The notes under the pieces are model-generated. The model was not told where the DNA came from. It ran no database searches and worked only from the letters and a program-made list of their open reading frames with translations. DNA of 64,000 nucleotides from Incurvaria masculella (Eukaryota > Arthropoda > Insecta > Lepidoptera > Incurvariidae). The position numbers were made by a program, and so were the translations under genes. The first letter of the stretch is position 1; each line of letters begins with the position of its first letter. The stretch spans positions 4,040,001 to 4,104,000 of the forward strand of contig OX335665.1 in NCBI GenBank assembly GCA_946894095.1, given 5' to 3'. Below are positions 19,353 through 29,348 of the stretch, in pieces.

Positions 19353-19894
19353 ACTTATTATTGGGATTGAGACAAACAAAAACATTTTATAACTTTTTGC
19401 TGAATATCCTCTAAAAAAAGTTAGACTTTCCATACAAAGTAATTACATAATTTAGTGTAAAAAGAATCTAATGTTTCGTAAGGACGTGGGAACGTTGTAA
19501 GCACTTGGACGTGGATGGCTAATATCGCACCTACTGTCATGACATTAGCATGACTCGCCACTAGGGATCTAGGTTCCATGCCAAGACCTTCCTTATGCAC
19601 AGTTACAACGTCGCGTCAAATTACACTAGACGAAAACATACATTTCAAAAATTTATAATCTCGGTAACTTGACACTTTAGAGAAAAAAAATATAAACTTT
19701 TGTCTCTGAAAAACATGAGGATATTACGCAGGAGAAATTAATGTACTGGCCGTTACGACACCCCGTATGGTCACTTCGACCATACCGCGGAGACGCGATA
19801 TCGAGTGCATGTCACTTCTCCTTCCCTGCACTTCGGTGGTTCTCTCCCGCCTCGAGGTGGGTTCGGTCCCGGACTGCCGGACGGACGCACTCAC

Positions 19895-19991
19895 TTGGCC
19901 TGCGTGGCGTCGTGCCGCTGGGGGCTTGGCGGGAAGACGGTCGTGCACCACTGGCGGAAGCTCGTGCAGGGGATCCGACCGCCGCAAGTGC
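19895..19991 (-). CDS. enc: R3H/SUZ protein, exon linking R3H to SUZ
   Basis: 97 bp between TTTAATGCACGCAG and GTGAGT. It starts with two bases completing the codon split by the R3H exon and ends with two bases completed by the SUZ exon, exactly the phases required. It encodes TCGGRIPCTSFRQWCTTV and FPPSPQRHDATQA. In relatives, a short basic segment with RIP and a spaced aromatic residue lies here, between the end of R3H (VxxKT) and ILKRD, so position and length fit. The segment has unusual cysteines. It is hidden among overlapping GC-rich frames on both strands, which look like genes only because of base composition. Confidence 0.75.
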
Positions 19992-20056
19992 CTGCGTGCA
20001 TTAAAACGCACCAGATGTCAGTACGGGTGTAGATAAATGATAGTAGCAAAGATTAA

Positions 20057-20598
20057 GGTGGCCCAACCCGGCGGGCCTAACTCATTCGCGGGCACGGTAC
20101 AAAACCGTGGTGTTGCGCTCTGGGACCTTCTCTGTTTCAAAGAATAAGACAGGCTCCGTGATGAGGAAGATGCAACCTGTCCACAAAAAAGACAATGTGC
20201 ATAGTGTATGATTTGGTAAGATTAACGAAAATTTTAATTTCAAAACGACTTATAGCTAAAAGTAAACCACGACCACTGTAGTAAAAAATCGAACAAAAAC
20301 CAAATAGATTATAAATCTTGATTAAATAAGCTATGTCTGATGACTAATCTTTTTAAAATGTTCTTACTTTATCATTGCGTAATCGACCTCCAAAGTTATT
20401 GCATAAAACGTGCGAAAAATGCGAACTTTCGAACCTTATAACTTAGAAACCATACACAATTTTACAATGCCAATGGTCATCAGACATCTAGTTCGATCAA
20501 ATAAAGCTATTTTGAGCAAAATTTTGGATCTATGACAAGAAATATGGGCGTGATCTTCTTTCCCCTTTTGTATGGGGAGATGAGCGGGATGGGCCACC
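20057..20598 (-). mobile_element. TTAA-1 MITE, complete copy, reverse
   Basis: 542 bp, TTAA at 20053-20056 and 20599-20602. Inverted relative to 17113-17653. The left end has GGTGGCCCAACCCGGCGGGC and the right end GATGGGCCACC. Confidence 0.85.
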
Positions 20599-20760
20599 TT
20601 AATAATTACTTATTGGCGTAAGTGACGGAAGTTTCATGCAATATGTGTATGAATTGCTCGTAGCCTAGTGGCGTGGGGAGTAGACTAGCATGCCAGAGGT
20701 CCGGGATCAAATTCTCGCCCCGTTCATGCACCACTTTCTTTCTCATTCTGAGTTAGTTAA

Positions 20761-21128
20761 GAGCGGCCCATAAGCTATGTTCCCCATACAAACGTAGTTT
20801 ACTAATCATTTGAAAAATACTGTTCTAATTTGCTTGATATTTGGTATCTAATATTCTATAATCAATATCTGTGTCTGCATGTTTATGATTTGCTGCAAAA
20901 TCTAAGGCAAGTCAAATAACAGGCAAAATAAAATCTTCACACTAATTTTATTTTCTCTGTTGTGTGATACAGGATCAATTTTTCGAAAAAACAAACACGT
21001 GCAGACACAATATTTGTTGCTTGATATTAAATCCCAAATATCAAGTAAATTGGAACAGTGGTTTTCAAATGATTAGTAAACTACGTTTGTATGGGGAGCC
21101 TAATTTTCTGATGCTTACGGGGCCCATC
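20761..21128 (+). mobile_element. TTAA-2 MITE, complete copy
   Basis: 368 bp between TTAA 20757-20760 and 21129-21132. The ends are GAGCGGCCCATAAGC and the complement of GCTTACGGGGCCCATC. The arms are long inverted repeats (CCCATACAAACGTAGTTTAC and its complement; CTTGATATTTGG and its complement). Other copies are 57202-57560 and 54314-54680. Confidence 0.85.
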
Positions 21129-21132
21129 TTAA

Positions 21133-21673
21133 GGTGGCCCAACCCGCTCAACTCACCATACAAACGGGGAAAGAAGATCACGCCCATATTATCTTATTAG
21201 AGATCCCAAATTTTGCTCAAAAGAGCTTTATTTGATCGAACTGGATGTCTGATGACCATTGGCATTGTAAAATAGTGTTTGGTTTCTAAGTTATAAGGTC
21301 CGAAAGTTCGAATTTTTCGCGCGTGTTATACAAAACTTCGTTGGTTTATTAAGCAATGATAAAGTAAAAAATCTTAAAAAGATTAGTCATCAGACATAGC
21401 TTATTTAATCAAGATTTATAATCTATTTGGTTTTTGTTAGATTTTTGACTACAGCGGTCGTGGTTTACTTTTAGCTATAAGTCGTTTTGTAATTAAAATT
21501 TTCGTAAATGTTACCAAATCATACACTATGCAGATTATCTTTTTTGTGGACATGTTGCATCTTCCTCATCACGGAGCCTGTCTTTTTCTTGGAAACAGAG
21601 AAGGTCCCGGAGCGCAACAGCACGGTTTTGTACCGTGCCCGCGAATGAGTTAGTCCCGCCGGGTTGGGCCACC
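21133..21673 (+). mobile_element. TTAA-1 MITE, complete copy, abutting TTAA-2
   Basis: 541 bp between TTAA 21129-21132 and 21674-21677. It shares its left TTAA with the preceding TTAA-2 element. Confidence 0.85.
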
Positions 21674-21764
21674 TTAAGTACATTTCATCACAAATTCGAG
21701 CTGCTCCATGGTTCGGAATCCATTGAACTCAAAGGTTTGAAGTTGAAATATGTTGAAAACCCAC

Positions 21765-21895
21765 CTGTTTTAGATACGAGCACCGTGTTCTTGGTGGCGT
21801 GGTCAAGTGTGTGCTTCAGCTCGAACAGCTGAGCGCAGCGGTGCACCAGCATGCGGCCGTACGAAGTCACTGCCGGGAAGCGAACCACGCACCGC
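21765..21895 (-). CDS. enc: R3H/SUZ protein, R3H domain exon
   Basis: 131 bp between GTTTTGCAG and GTGGGT. It starts with the third base of a glycine codon from the upstream exon and ends with one base of a split codon. It encodes RCVVRFPAVTSYGRMLVHR then CAQLFELKHTLDHATKNTV and LVSKT. The RMLVH core supplies the arginine and histidine, three residues apart, that define R3H. FP..TSY..ML.HR.A..F...H..D......V..KT is the pattern of the R3HDM/encore subgroup. R3H binds single-stranded nucleic acid. The upstream phase matches 25809-25938 and the downstream phase 19895-19991. Confidence 0.92.
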
Positions 21896-22024
21896 CTGCA
21901 AAACGGTCCGCAGTCAGTCGACGGCAAATTGCTGTCCACTATTCTAATGTAGTAAGATGTCTGAGGAGAAAAGGTAGAACCCAGCTTACAACGGTTTCAC
22001 TAAACATATCCGGGCTGATGGGCA

Positions 22025-22145
22025 GTACAGCAGGTCTATTCTCCTGGAATTCCGTAATCGGCAATCAGGAATCCTGAGTCTTTGAAACCGCCTTTATAGC
22101 AGTTTTCAAAGCGATTTTCTTGAGGAAAATATTCCAGAGCGTAGT
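22025..22145 (-). repeat. Short dispersed repeat, reverse copy of 1590-1705
   Basis: Contains AGGTCTATTC, CAGGAATCCTGAGTC, TTTTCAAAGCG and AAATATTCCAGAGC in the reverse order of 1590-1705. Confidence 0.4.
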
Positions 22146-22371
22146 TTTTTTCGTTAATCAAGGCTGTAACTAGTTCTAGCAGTGAAGGGAGATGGCGCTG
22201 GTTAAAAATGTCATAGTACCAGCGAAAATAATGAAATTAAATGAAATTAGATTAGAGAAAATATTAATTAACCTAAAAATATGGATAACATAAATTACAT
22301 ACAAATGCGTACATACACTTAAACATATTAATAGACATAAGATACACATACGTATATATTATTACTAGCTG

Positions 22372-22560
22372 CGGTACCCGGCTCCGCTCGGGTTAGTGTC
22401 GGCTAAATTATGTCATGGATAAAAAGTAGCCCACATGACTGGTCCAAAATAGGGTCAAACTGGTCCAGGACAATGTATCCATGTACCAAATTTAATCAAG
22501 ATCGTTCGAGCCGAAATAGCATGATGTAATGAGAAACATCCAATAAATTCCATTTAGAGC
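22372..22560 (+). mobile_element. Lep1-like Helitron fragment (5' end)
   Basis: Begins ACTAGCTGCGGTACCCGGCT and contains ATGTACCAAATTTAATCAAG, ATCGTTCGAGCCG and GCATGATGTAATG. These blocks, in this order, are familiar from lepidopteran non-autonomous Helitrons. The 3' side dissolves into unrelated sequence. Confidence 0.55.
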
Positions 22561-22604
22561 TTCGTTGACGTTTGGTGGCTATTTAAAAAAAAAACATTTG
22601 CCGC

Positions 22605-22760
22605 CAGAACCTTTCTGCACTTTCACTGCTACATTGCCTACCTAGTAAGTAACTTGTAACGTAGGTAAGTTCACCACAGCCAGCCTCAACATCGAAAACA
22701 GTAACCCATCTCGAACCTGACTGCTCCCAGAGATGCTATACATTGACAAAATACGCACAC
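22605..22760 (-). mobile_element. Decayed 5S-headed SINE
   Basis: Traces only: TACCTAGTAAGTAA, CCACAGCCAGCCTCAACATC and AGTAACCCATC. Strongly diverged. Confidence 0.35.
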
Positions 22761-22984
22761 CCTTCTGGTAATGAAGCGTTATATTATGTAGCCTATAAGT
22801 TTTTAGTAGAATCAGGCTAGACGTAGATACAATCCACGTCTAAATCGAGTAATTGGTTCTCAAGGATTTTATTCTATTGGTCGCACCTCCGGCGATTTAG
22901 CGTGATACCAAGTAGTGCTAAAGTTGCGGGAAATACCAAGCCGTACTTCGGTACAGTTAGTAAAAGTAAGCGCTGCCGCCGCGC

Positions 22985-23215
22985 CGCATGCACCCATTCC
23001 CAGCCGACACTTAAAAATAAATACCATCCGATCCTTTTGATCCTTTATTTATAGGGTCGCTCAACTATGGAATCGACTCCATACCGATTTATTTCCCCCA
23101 AAGTCCCCCGGGGTCGTTGAAACATGGGGTGAAAGAGCACCTGGCCGGCCGGCATGGTTTTCGTATCCCCCGTGAAAGTTCGAAATGCCGCGCTTGGCTT
23201 AGTACCTACTAATTT
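22985..23215 (+). pseudogene. LINE 3' terminus (GGCCGGCCGGCATG family)
   Basis: Related to 6998-7280: a TTTATAGGGTCG..CAACTATGGAATCGACTCC block (the WNxLP region), GGTGAAAGAGCACCTGGCCG and GCCGGCATGGTTTTCG. Frame destroyed. Confidence 0.55.
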
Positions 23216-23399
23216 ACCAAACAAAAATTCAGAAACCATTCAACTGAAACCGTAATATCCTAACAATACGCGTTTAAACAATCAACCTAAAAAGCCCAAA
23301 CAAATGCGTGTAGCAAGGAACGGCTGTCGCTAAGTTAGCATACCGCGCGGGTTGGTAAAAAGAATACAAAGAATTTACGTAAAAAATCTCATACTAATC

Positions 23400-23965
23400 C
23401 GTGTACCACACGACCACGGAGCGCCACTTGACTGAGGCGGCGCGGGAACCGCGGCCGGCGAGATGTTCGTCGCCAGCGTTTAGTTATTCTGTGCCAGCGT
23501 CGCCGATCGCTCCCCGATTCCCCGAATCACGGGAAATTTGAGGTATTGCGGGGAAAATGGTGGGGAATGCAAGCGTTGGGAAATTTGCGGGGAATTGGCC
23601 AATTCGTGGGGAATTTAGTTTGTTTGCCTTTATATTTACCATTTTTTCTTTGCTCATTCGAAAAATATATCGAACATTAAAGCAATCGGGGCAACTTTGG
23701 ATTCAACTTAGATTTGGAGTTGTTCGGACGGCCGTCGACTGCACGACCTTTTTTTTGGTCATTCGAAATTTTAGATGAAAATTTGGTTCCTATTCCGGAT
23801 TTTTACGGAATTCCGGGAATCCTAAGAACGTTTTCGGGGAATTGGAGGAGTGGTTATCGGCAACGCTGGTCACCGTTTCGCGCGCTCGCGCTTCGGCTCG
23901 ATTCGGCAATACTCGGTCCTCGTCGGATGGCCACCGCCGTCACGGCCCTCGCCGCGCTATGATTT
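23400..23965. other. GC-rich intronic island
   Basis: CpG-rich segments at 23420-23530 and 23870-23965 with an AT-rich GGGGAATT-repeating middle. No splice-bounded frame in either direction convinced me. It may be a regulatory or promoter-like island or captured sequence. Confidence 0.3.
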
Positions 23966-24084
23966 CGATTTCGCTCCGCGCCCTCTGACTATTTTTCTTT
24001 TTGTTCGGCTCCTAAGGGTCGTTACGTGATGTTCAATAGCTTAAAGCCTTCCTTAAGAATTAGGCTATCGAATTTAATAATATT

Positions 24085-24178
24085 TTTTCAAACCTGACTG
24101 GTAGTTCCAGATATTAGGGCGTTCAAACAAAAAAACAAACAAACTCTTCAGCTTTATTATATTAGTATAGTATAGATA
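24085..24178 (+). mobile_element. Possible Helitron-like 3' end
   Basis: CAAACAAAAAAACAAACAAA followed by TTTATTATATTAGTATAGTA resembles the usual 3' tail of lepidopteran Lep1-like elements. It may belong with the 5' end at 22372. Confidence 0.35.
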
Positions 24179-24433
24179 GAACATAGATGTACAGATACAA
24201 CAATACATATATAAATAGAGGTAAAAAACTCTTGATTTTTTTAGAACACTGTGACAAGAAACAATCATGAAGCAAGGAAATGACATTTAAGACGCTCTTT
24301 AAATATATTAATTGACTGAGATGTGCGTACATCAAGTGGAAGCTGGTGGCAGCACTGACAGCGAAAGAATCTGTATAAAAATAAGCAGTTTTAGGCGAGT
24401 TTTATATATATATACTAGCTTTTCAGCTAGTTT

Positions 24434-24748
24434 AGGGTGCAGGGTGTATACATGGTTATGGGCCAATCTATATGACATATTGCATACAAAATTATTTTCT
24501 GTATTTTATGGCTTTATTTTTTTATCAATAAAACGTTTTAAATTTTTTTTATTTTTTTTTTCATTACGCTTTATTACGCTTTTTGCTACGCTTAATTTTA
24601 GCTAGCTACGTTAGCTAAAAAAATAAATTGAAAAAAAAATTAAAAAAGTTTTAATGATCAAAAAATAAAGCCATAAAATACAGAAAATAATTTTGTATAC
24701 AATATGTCATATAGATTGGCCCATAACCATGTACACACCCTGCTCCCT
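24434..24748. repeat. Long inverted repeat (~120-bp arms)
   Basis: Left arm (GTGTATACATGGTTATGGGC, CAATCTATATGACATATTG, TTATTTTCTGTATTTTATGG) and right arm are nearly exact complements around an A/T-rich loop. It is an intronic hairpin, probably a foldback MITE. Confidence 0.8.
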
Positions 24749-24941
24749 AAATTAGCCCGCAGACTGTACTATAGGGAGCAGTGGGTATTCCTGTTCATTT
24801 AATTTAAGAGGGTAGGGCATTTCTGGAATAAATTATAGCAAAAACTTATTAAAAATAACATTTTAGAATCTATTAAAATACATAGTTTATGTTGATCAAC
24901 ATTGGTGTACTTATGGTGAAGTATGAGGGTGTGTGTATGTG

Positions 24942-25229
24942 TGTCAGCCTCAATGGCCCAGTGGCGCTACACTTCGGCGATCGCTCTCCGAAGTGAAGCA
25001 ACGCTGGGTCCGGTCTGGTCTTGGATGGGTGACCATTCGACCGATGAGAGGCTGGCCGTGGTTCGGATTCCACGTTAAACTGTAGGTCCCCTTCCTTACT
25101 TACTAGGTGGTATGGTTTATCCCGCCCGGGTTGGTACCATCGCATTGGATGAACGATGGTCGAAGCGGCAATGAAAATTGTCCGTGTTTTCCATCCAGTT
25201 CAATGTAGCCGTGCAATATAAGGACCCGC
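24942..25229 (+). mobile_element. 5S-headed SINE, forward, 3'-truncated
   Basis: The best-preserved 5S-like head: CTCTCCGAAGTGAAGCAACG, CTGGGTCCGG and CTTGGATGGGTGACC, then GGCCGTGGTTCGGATTCCAC, then the common body (CTGTAGGTCCCC, TAGGTGGTATGGTTTA, CGCATTGGATGAACGATGG, CATCCAGTTCAATGTAGCCG). Ends before the AGGTCCTGGCATGG block. Confidence 0.8.
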
Positions 25230-25534
25230 ACTTCCTTTGCTCAAAAATTAATTACCTTTTTTGGTCCCCATATCTACACCGAAACAAATAACCAACTAAA
25301 CATCTTATATCTTACCAAAAACAAATGTAAAAATGCAGTGCACGGATGGCTTACATCGAAATCGAGCAATGAAACTGAATGCCTATTAGCTGTATCGAAA
25401 TAAACTTAAAATTAGTTCATAAATATTTTTTCTTCTTTTTATGTAAGCATTTTAGTTAGGAAGGGAATATAATATGACTCTGTCAGGCTGCCTCATCTCC
25501 TCAAGTAGTTTCTCAGTGCATTCGTAGTGAGCAG

Positions 25535-25741
25535 CCAACATTGGGCGGGCTTAAACCCTACCACCTAGTAGGGGAAGGGGACCTACAGTTTTACATGGAT
25601 TCCGAACCATGGAGCAGCTCGCGTTCGTGACGAAATGCACTTATCGAACTCGCAAAGAGAAAGACAGTGGTGCATGTCGGAATTGAACCCAGACCTCTGA
25701 TACGCTAGGCCAGTCCCCGCGCCACTAGGCTACGAGCCGCT
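25535..25741 (-). mobile_element. tRNA-headed SINE, 3'-truncated
   Basis: Reverse copy with an intact head ending CTAGGCTACGAGCCGC. The body is cut at the TAAGCCCGCCC block. Confidence 0.75.
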
Positions 25742-25808
25742 CGTTCAAAAGCGTGTCCTAGTAGTTGGGACTCGTGCGTATGACTTCCTCACGCTTGATC
25801 AGGCTCAC

Positions 25809-25938
25809 CCGGGGTCGTTGACCAGCGCGATGAGGTCCCGCTCGACCTTGAGCAGGGCGAGCCGGTCCTTGGCGCTCTTGTTGACGGTGTCCCGGAGGAA
25901 CGCGACCAGCTGCTCCGGCGTCAGCTCATTCTTCTCCT
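25809..25938 (-). CDS. enc: R3H/SUZ protein, pre-R3H conserved block
   Basis: 130 bp between CACGTTGCAG and GTGAGC, with two bases of a split codon at each end. It encodes EKNELTPEQLVAFLRDTV then NKSAKDRLALLKVERDL and IALVNDP. A helix-rich stretch ending in DRxxLLKxExxxxxxI directly before R3H is characteristic of R3HDM/encore proteins. Its 3' split codon (GG) joins the single G that opens the R3H exon, and its 5' AG joins the G that closes 28844-28928. Confidence 0.9.
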
Positions 25939-26224
25939 CTGCAACGTGCGAGAGCGCTCTTACACCTGACATTAGTACGGCTCTATACACCCGAATTTTA
26001 TTTTATTTTAGTTAAGCATTATTAGTTTCTCGGTATTGGTCAAAATCTCATATAGGAATCTATTATTACTTTATTGATAGGGCTGCTCTCAAACCATTAT
26101 ACTCTTAATTTTCTATAGGTGGTAGCATTTAAAGGGATATGTAACTATGTGATCAGCTGACAGTAGTAGTTTATGACAAAACTCATAGTATTAAAACCTA
26201 ATGTGCAAGTGTTTCACAGTGTTG

Positions 26225-26697
26225 TGTTGCCACTGGAGCAGTGCATCGCTTAAAGGTCCTTGCTTACGGTGACGCTTGGCTCAGGTTATCTCTTTCCCTA
26301 AAATATGGTTGAAAGAGGTAATGGCTGTGCCCGGCGTGATTCTCGTGAACGGGTGCTGTTTGTGGGGACTGGCCTGCTCCAATTGGCAACATATTAGTTG
26401 GAGGGGATTGTCTTTGCATATAAAATGATATTTGTCATGAACTGTTGCATACGGCATGGATTGTAAATTTTTGTGTATTCATGTGAATTTAGTGTTTTAC
26501 CTATGTTTTAGTTAAAATAATTGACAAACACTTTTGTAAACTTAGACTAAGTGGACGTTCAAAAAAAAAACAGCGGAGTTTCTTTCCAGTTCTTCTTTGC
26601 TGTGTTTTGTTTTGCTGAACTGGCCAATGCTAAAATATGACAAATCCGAGTGCAGTGTACTGTCCATGGATGATGAATAAACAATACAATACAATAG
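26225..26697 (+). mobile_element. 470-bp repeat, forward copy
   Basis: Starts near GGAGCAGTGCATCGCTTAAA, passes through GGTAATGGCTGTGCCCGGCG, ATATTAGTTGGAGGGGATTG and an A run at 26562-26570, and ends CAAATCCGAGTGCAGTGTAC, TGTCCATGGATGATG, AATAAACAATACAATACAAT. An AATAC-type simple tail suggests LINE-style retrotransposition. No ORF, so a SINE-like element or LINE 3' untranslated end. Confidence 0.7.
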
Positions 26698-26880
26698 TAG
26701 CCGTCGTAAATTAACTCGCCGGGTGAATGGTCGAGTGAGTGTGAGTTGTGATGTGCAGCAAGGACACATTGATTCAAAAAGAGCCCAGTGAAAAGAACTA
26801 CTTTACGAATAAACCGCAACCAGCAGAACATACCATTTTGTATTTTAATTTGTTGTTGTTGTAGCGTAACACACTCTAAC

Positions 26881-27595
26881 TGTTATTTATTTATTTATTT
26901 ATTTGACAAATACATACATTTTACATAACAGAAAACCAAGGCGTAGAAATGTAGCGAACTTAATTTCAATATGGAAGAAAAAAAAACAGACATTTAATTA
27001 ACTATGGATGAGTTAACTTTCAAATAGCCTTCCAAAAATGTCGTGCACACTCTCTCAAACGTCCTTCTCAGATTTACAAACACATCACATTCAGGTGTTG
27101 ACAGATGCATCGCATTGAACAGCCTCAGGACGAGACATATGGGCGACCAGTAGTGAGAGCGATCACGATCTCGGCAAACAAACGTGCGTTCCGCCGTCGA
27201 GCGTAACCATCAGGCACGTTCAGTGCTAGTACCAGCTGTAGTAAAGCTTGCGAATCAACTTTCCCGATCAGAATTTTGAAACCAAACAGCATTAATGCCC
27301 GGGATCTCCGAAGTTCAAGTGAGTTGAAGCCCAGAATCCCGAGTAAAAATGCTGTTGGGTACAAATAAGGGTAATACCCGTTTAACTGAGTATATAAAAA
27401 TCTCAGGAACCTTTTTTGAATTTTCTCCAGCATGAGAATATAGTGATCCTCATGTGAAGACCAGACAATTGCCCCCGCTTCTAGCTTAGATCCGACAAGC
27501 GTATTAAACAATAATCTTAGTGCGATCGGATCCTTAAACTCTTTGGCATTTCGCAGTACGAAACCCAGCTTGCCAAATGAGGCTTTTGTTGTTGT
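26881..27595 (-). pseudogene. LINE ORF2 C-terminus with intact 3' end
   Basis: The minus-strand frame from about 27590 reads FGKLGFVLRNAKEFKD, LVGSKLEAGAIVWSSHE, LEKIQKRFLRFLYTQLNGYY, LGILGFNSLELRR and LNVPDGYARRR. After a one-base shift near 27140 it reads LRLFNAMHLSTPECDVF and stops near 27000. SKLExxxxVWSPHE...LExxQKRFLRFLY is the region after the reverse transcriptase in Jockey/CR1-like LINEs. The 3' end has a simple tail of TTTAT repeats (26882-26905). Only 5' truncation and one frameshift disable it. Confidence 0.8.
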
Positions 27596-27601
27596 ACCAC
27601 A

Positions 27602-27711
27602 GTCTGTGAAAATTTCAACTGTCTACCTATAACGGACGGACGGACGGACGGACGGATGGACGCACAGCGCAAGCTTAGTAATAGGGTTCCGTTTGGACCC
27701 TTTGGGTACTT
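27602..27711 (+). mobile_element. GGAC-type element fragment
   Basis: Core from TCTGTGAAAATTTCAACTG through a GGAC run to GGACCCTTTGGGTAC. Confidence 0.55.
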
Positions 27712-27952
27712 ACCAGAGTCTGTCCTCCCTAGGGAGCCTATCTTTGGTATTCGCTCTTTCTTGCTTTCTTGACACCTGAAACGATATTTATGACTTTATC
27801 AATGCCATCATGGCTTTAAAAAAAATCGGGAAGAAAACTTTAAAAAAACCATAATCTTAAAAACTTAAAAACCTTGGAAACCTTAAAAGAATCCGTCAAA
27901 TAAAATAGATTTCAAAATTGAATTTACTCAATCTATGTAAGCTATGCACAGC

Positions 27953-28107
27953 TCATGGTGTAGGAGCTAGAAGCCTTGCCTTTCATGCGAGAGGGTATCC
28001 TCGCCCCGGTCATGAACCACTTTCTTCCAGTGTCTGAGTTGCATAAGTGCATTCCATTACAAATGCAAGCTGTTCCATAGTTCGGAACCCATGCAAAACT
28101 TTAGGCT
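27953..28107 (+). mobile_element. tRNA-headed SINE head
   Basis: CAGCTCATGGTGTAGGAGCT... to GGAACCCATGCAAAACTTTAG. The same variant head (AGCTCGTGGTCTAGGGGCTA) is at 15993. Confidence 0.6.
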
Positions 28108-28111
28108 TTCG

Positions 28112-28452
28112 TACCGAAAACTTGCGAAATAGCCAATAGATGGCGCGGTACAGAAATTGGATTATTTCATAGATTAATAATACAATTTTCTTTCAAAGTT
28201 GGAAAATATACAATTTTAAATCGATAGACACATATTTTGACAACCCATAACAACAAATGACTTTTTAATAGATTGAAAGCAGTGAGCCCGAAAGCTGCGC
28301 GATCTATTGGTGCAAACACTCTTTTTGTTGTGATTGATTGAATAGAAGTTACTATCTTAGTTCAACGTTTATTGCAATAGAGGGCCGGCTTGCTTAACAC
28401 ATATTGTATGAAACTTCCGTCACTATGGCGGTGGGCCACCTACTTACGCCAG
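28112..28452 (+). repeat. ~330-bp dispersed repeat, copy 2
   Basis: Collinear with 15277-15605 and uninterrupted at its end: ACTTACGCCAGTAAGTAAG here, where copy 1 carries the TAA-flanked MITE. Confidence 0.65.
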
Positions 28453-28482
28453 TAAGTAAGTATTAGTCTATAATAATAGACT

Positions 28483-28630
28483 AAGGAATGTGACATGTAT
28501 GTATGTATAATCGACCGTTAAGTAGTAGAGTAGTTAAGTTAGTTAAGCAGTTCTTTTTACAGGGATCTTTCTTTAATTAATGTGTCCTTGCTTCACGGTC
28601 GATTACACATACATACATGTCACATTCCTT
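28483..28630. repeat. Inverted repeat, 36-bp arms
   Basis: AAGGAATGTGACATGTATGT and its complement ACATACATGTCACATTCCTT bracket 28483-28630. Related words, CGTCGCTTATTCCAAGGAA, occur at 400-430 and 17054-17075. Confidence 0.6.
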
Positions 28631-28843
28631 GGAATAAGCGACGTACACGGTGAGCACGAAAAAGTAAATTTAATTAATAATAGGCTATTTTAACATGACG
28701 CTACGACCTAACGAAAACGAAATGAGAGCGCGAGCGGGCGATGCGGCGGGTCGGAGGCCGAGGGCGCATTATACTGAGCTCCAAAACTAAACTGACCCGA
28801 GCAGAGCTGGGAACCTAAGCTAGTCGATACAATTTGTTCTTAC

Positions 28844-28928
28844 CTGCACACATCAGGGTCTTCAAAGCTTTCAGTCTTATGCGATGGTCGGTGCGGCGGC
28901 TGGTCGAGCGGATCTTCTGCTGGCGACA
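28844..28928 (-). CDS. enc: R3H/SUZ protein, basic N-terminal exon
   Basis: 85 bp between TTCACTTTCAG and GTAAGA. It starts on a codon boundary and ends with one base that, with AG of the next exon, makes a glutamate. It encodes CRQQKIRSTSRRTDHRIRLK then ALKTLMCAE. The chosen frame has high third-position G/C. The two alternatives are poorer or contain a stop. Short basic segments of this type precede the pre-R3H block in relatives. Its 5' phase (0) does not fit the exon at 31092-31198, which ends with one extra base, so an unseen exon probably lies between. Confidence 0.7.
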
Positions 28929-29348
28929 CTGAAAGTGAACCAGTGAGTTGACGACGGCTTTTAGAGTATACTTGTAATGCTATAAATTATATTAATTTAT
29001 ATAATTGAATTAGTAACTTTATTAGTTGTAAGTAACTTAAACTGAGGGTTGCTGTTTCTATTGTTCTTTGTTCTTTGCCTTAATCTGTTCTGCCAAGGAA
29101 TTGTTTGGCAGTAGCATTTAGATCTAAGTGTGTATTTCATAATTGTGGACGGAAAAATATGTTATGTAAACCCGTGAAGTTTCTTTGCGGGTTCTTCTTT
29201 ACTGGGTTGATCGAATCCGCGGATCTTTGTGACGTAACTTGGTGTAGTTTGTCTACCAAAAAGTTTAAATAAATGAAATGAAAATGAAAAAGTGACAGAG
29301 CGAAATTGTTGGTCATGCAACGGCCACTACAAAAACGGAAAAGGGAGT

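Larger units (their letters stand above)
20653..21725 (+). mobile_element. tRNA-headed SINE head split by two TTAA elements
   Basis: The head runs from GCTCGTAGCCTAGTGGCG (20655) to TCTGAGTTAGTTAA (20760). The following SINE sequence (AAGTACATTTCATCACAAAT, CGAGCTGCTCCATGGTTCGG) resumes at 21676. The 913-bp gap is filled exactly by two elements placed head to tail with a shared TTAA. The uninterrupted form elsewhere reads GAGTTGGATAAGTGCATTTC. Confidence 0.8.

Noticed and set aside
19741..20036. Four overlapping GC-rich frames, both strands
   Set aside because: Base composition keeps all frames open. Only 19895-19991 on the minus strand has splice sites and fits the R3H/SUZ gene.
24942..25060. 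Genuine 5S rRNA gene
   Set aside because: Only the internal-promoter half matches, and the sequence continues into the SINE body. No 5S 5' or 3' stem.
28844..28928. Alternative frame SPAEDPLDQPPHRPS for the basic exon
   Set aside because: Joins the DSGIG exon in phase but gives a stop two codons into exon 25938. Third-position G/C also favours the other frame.
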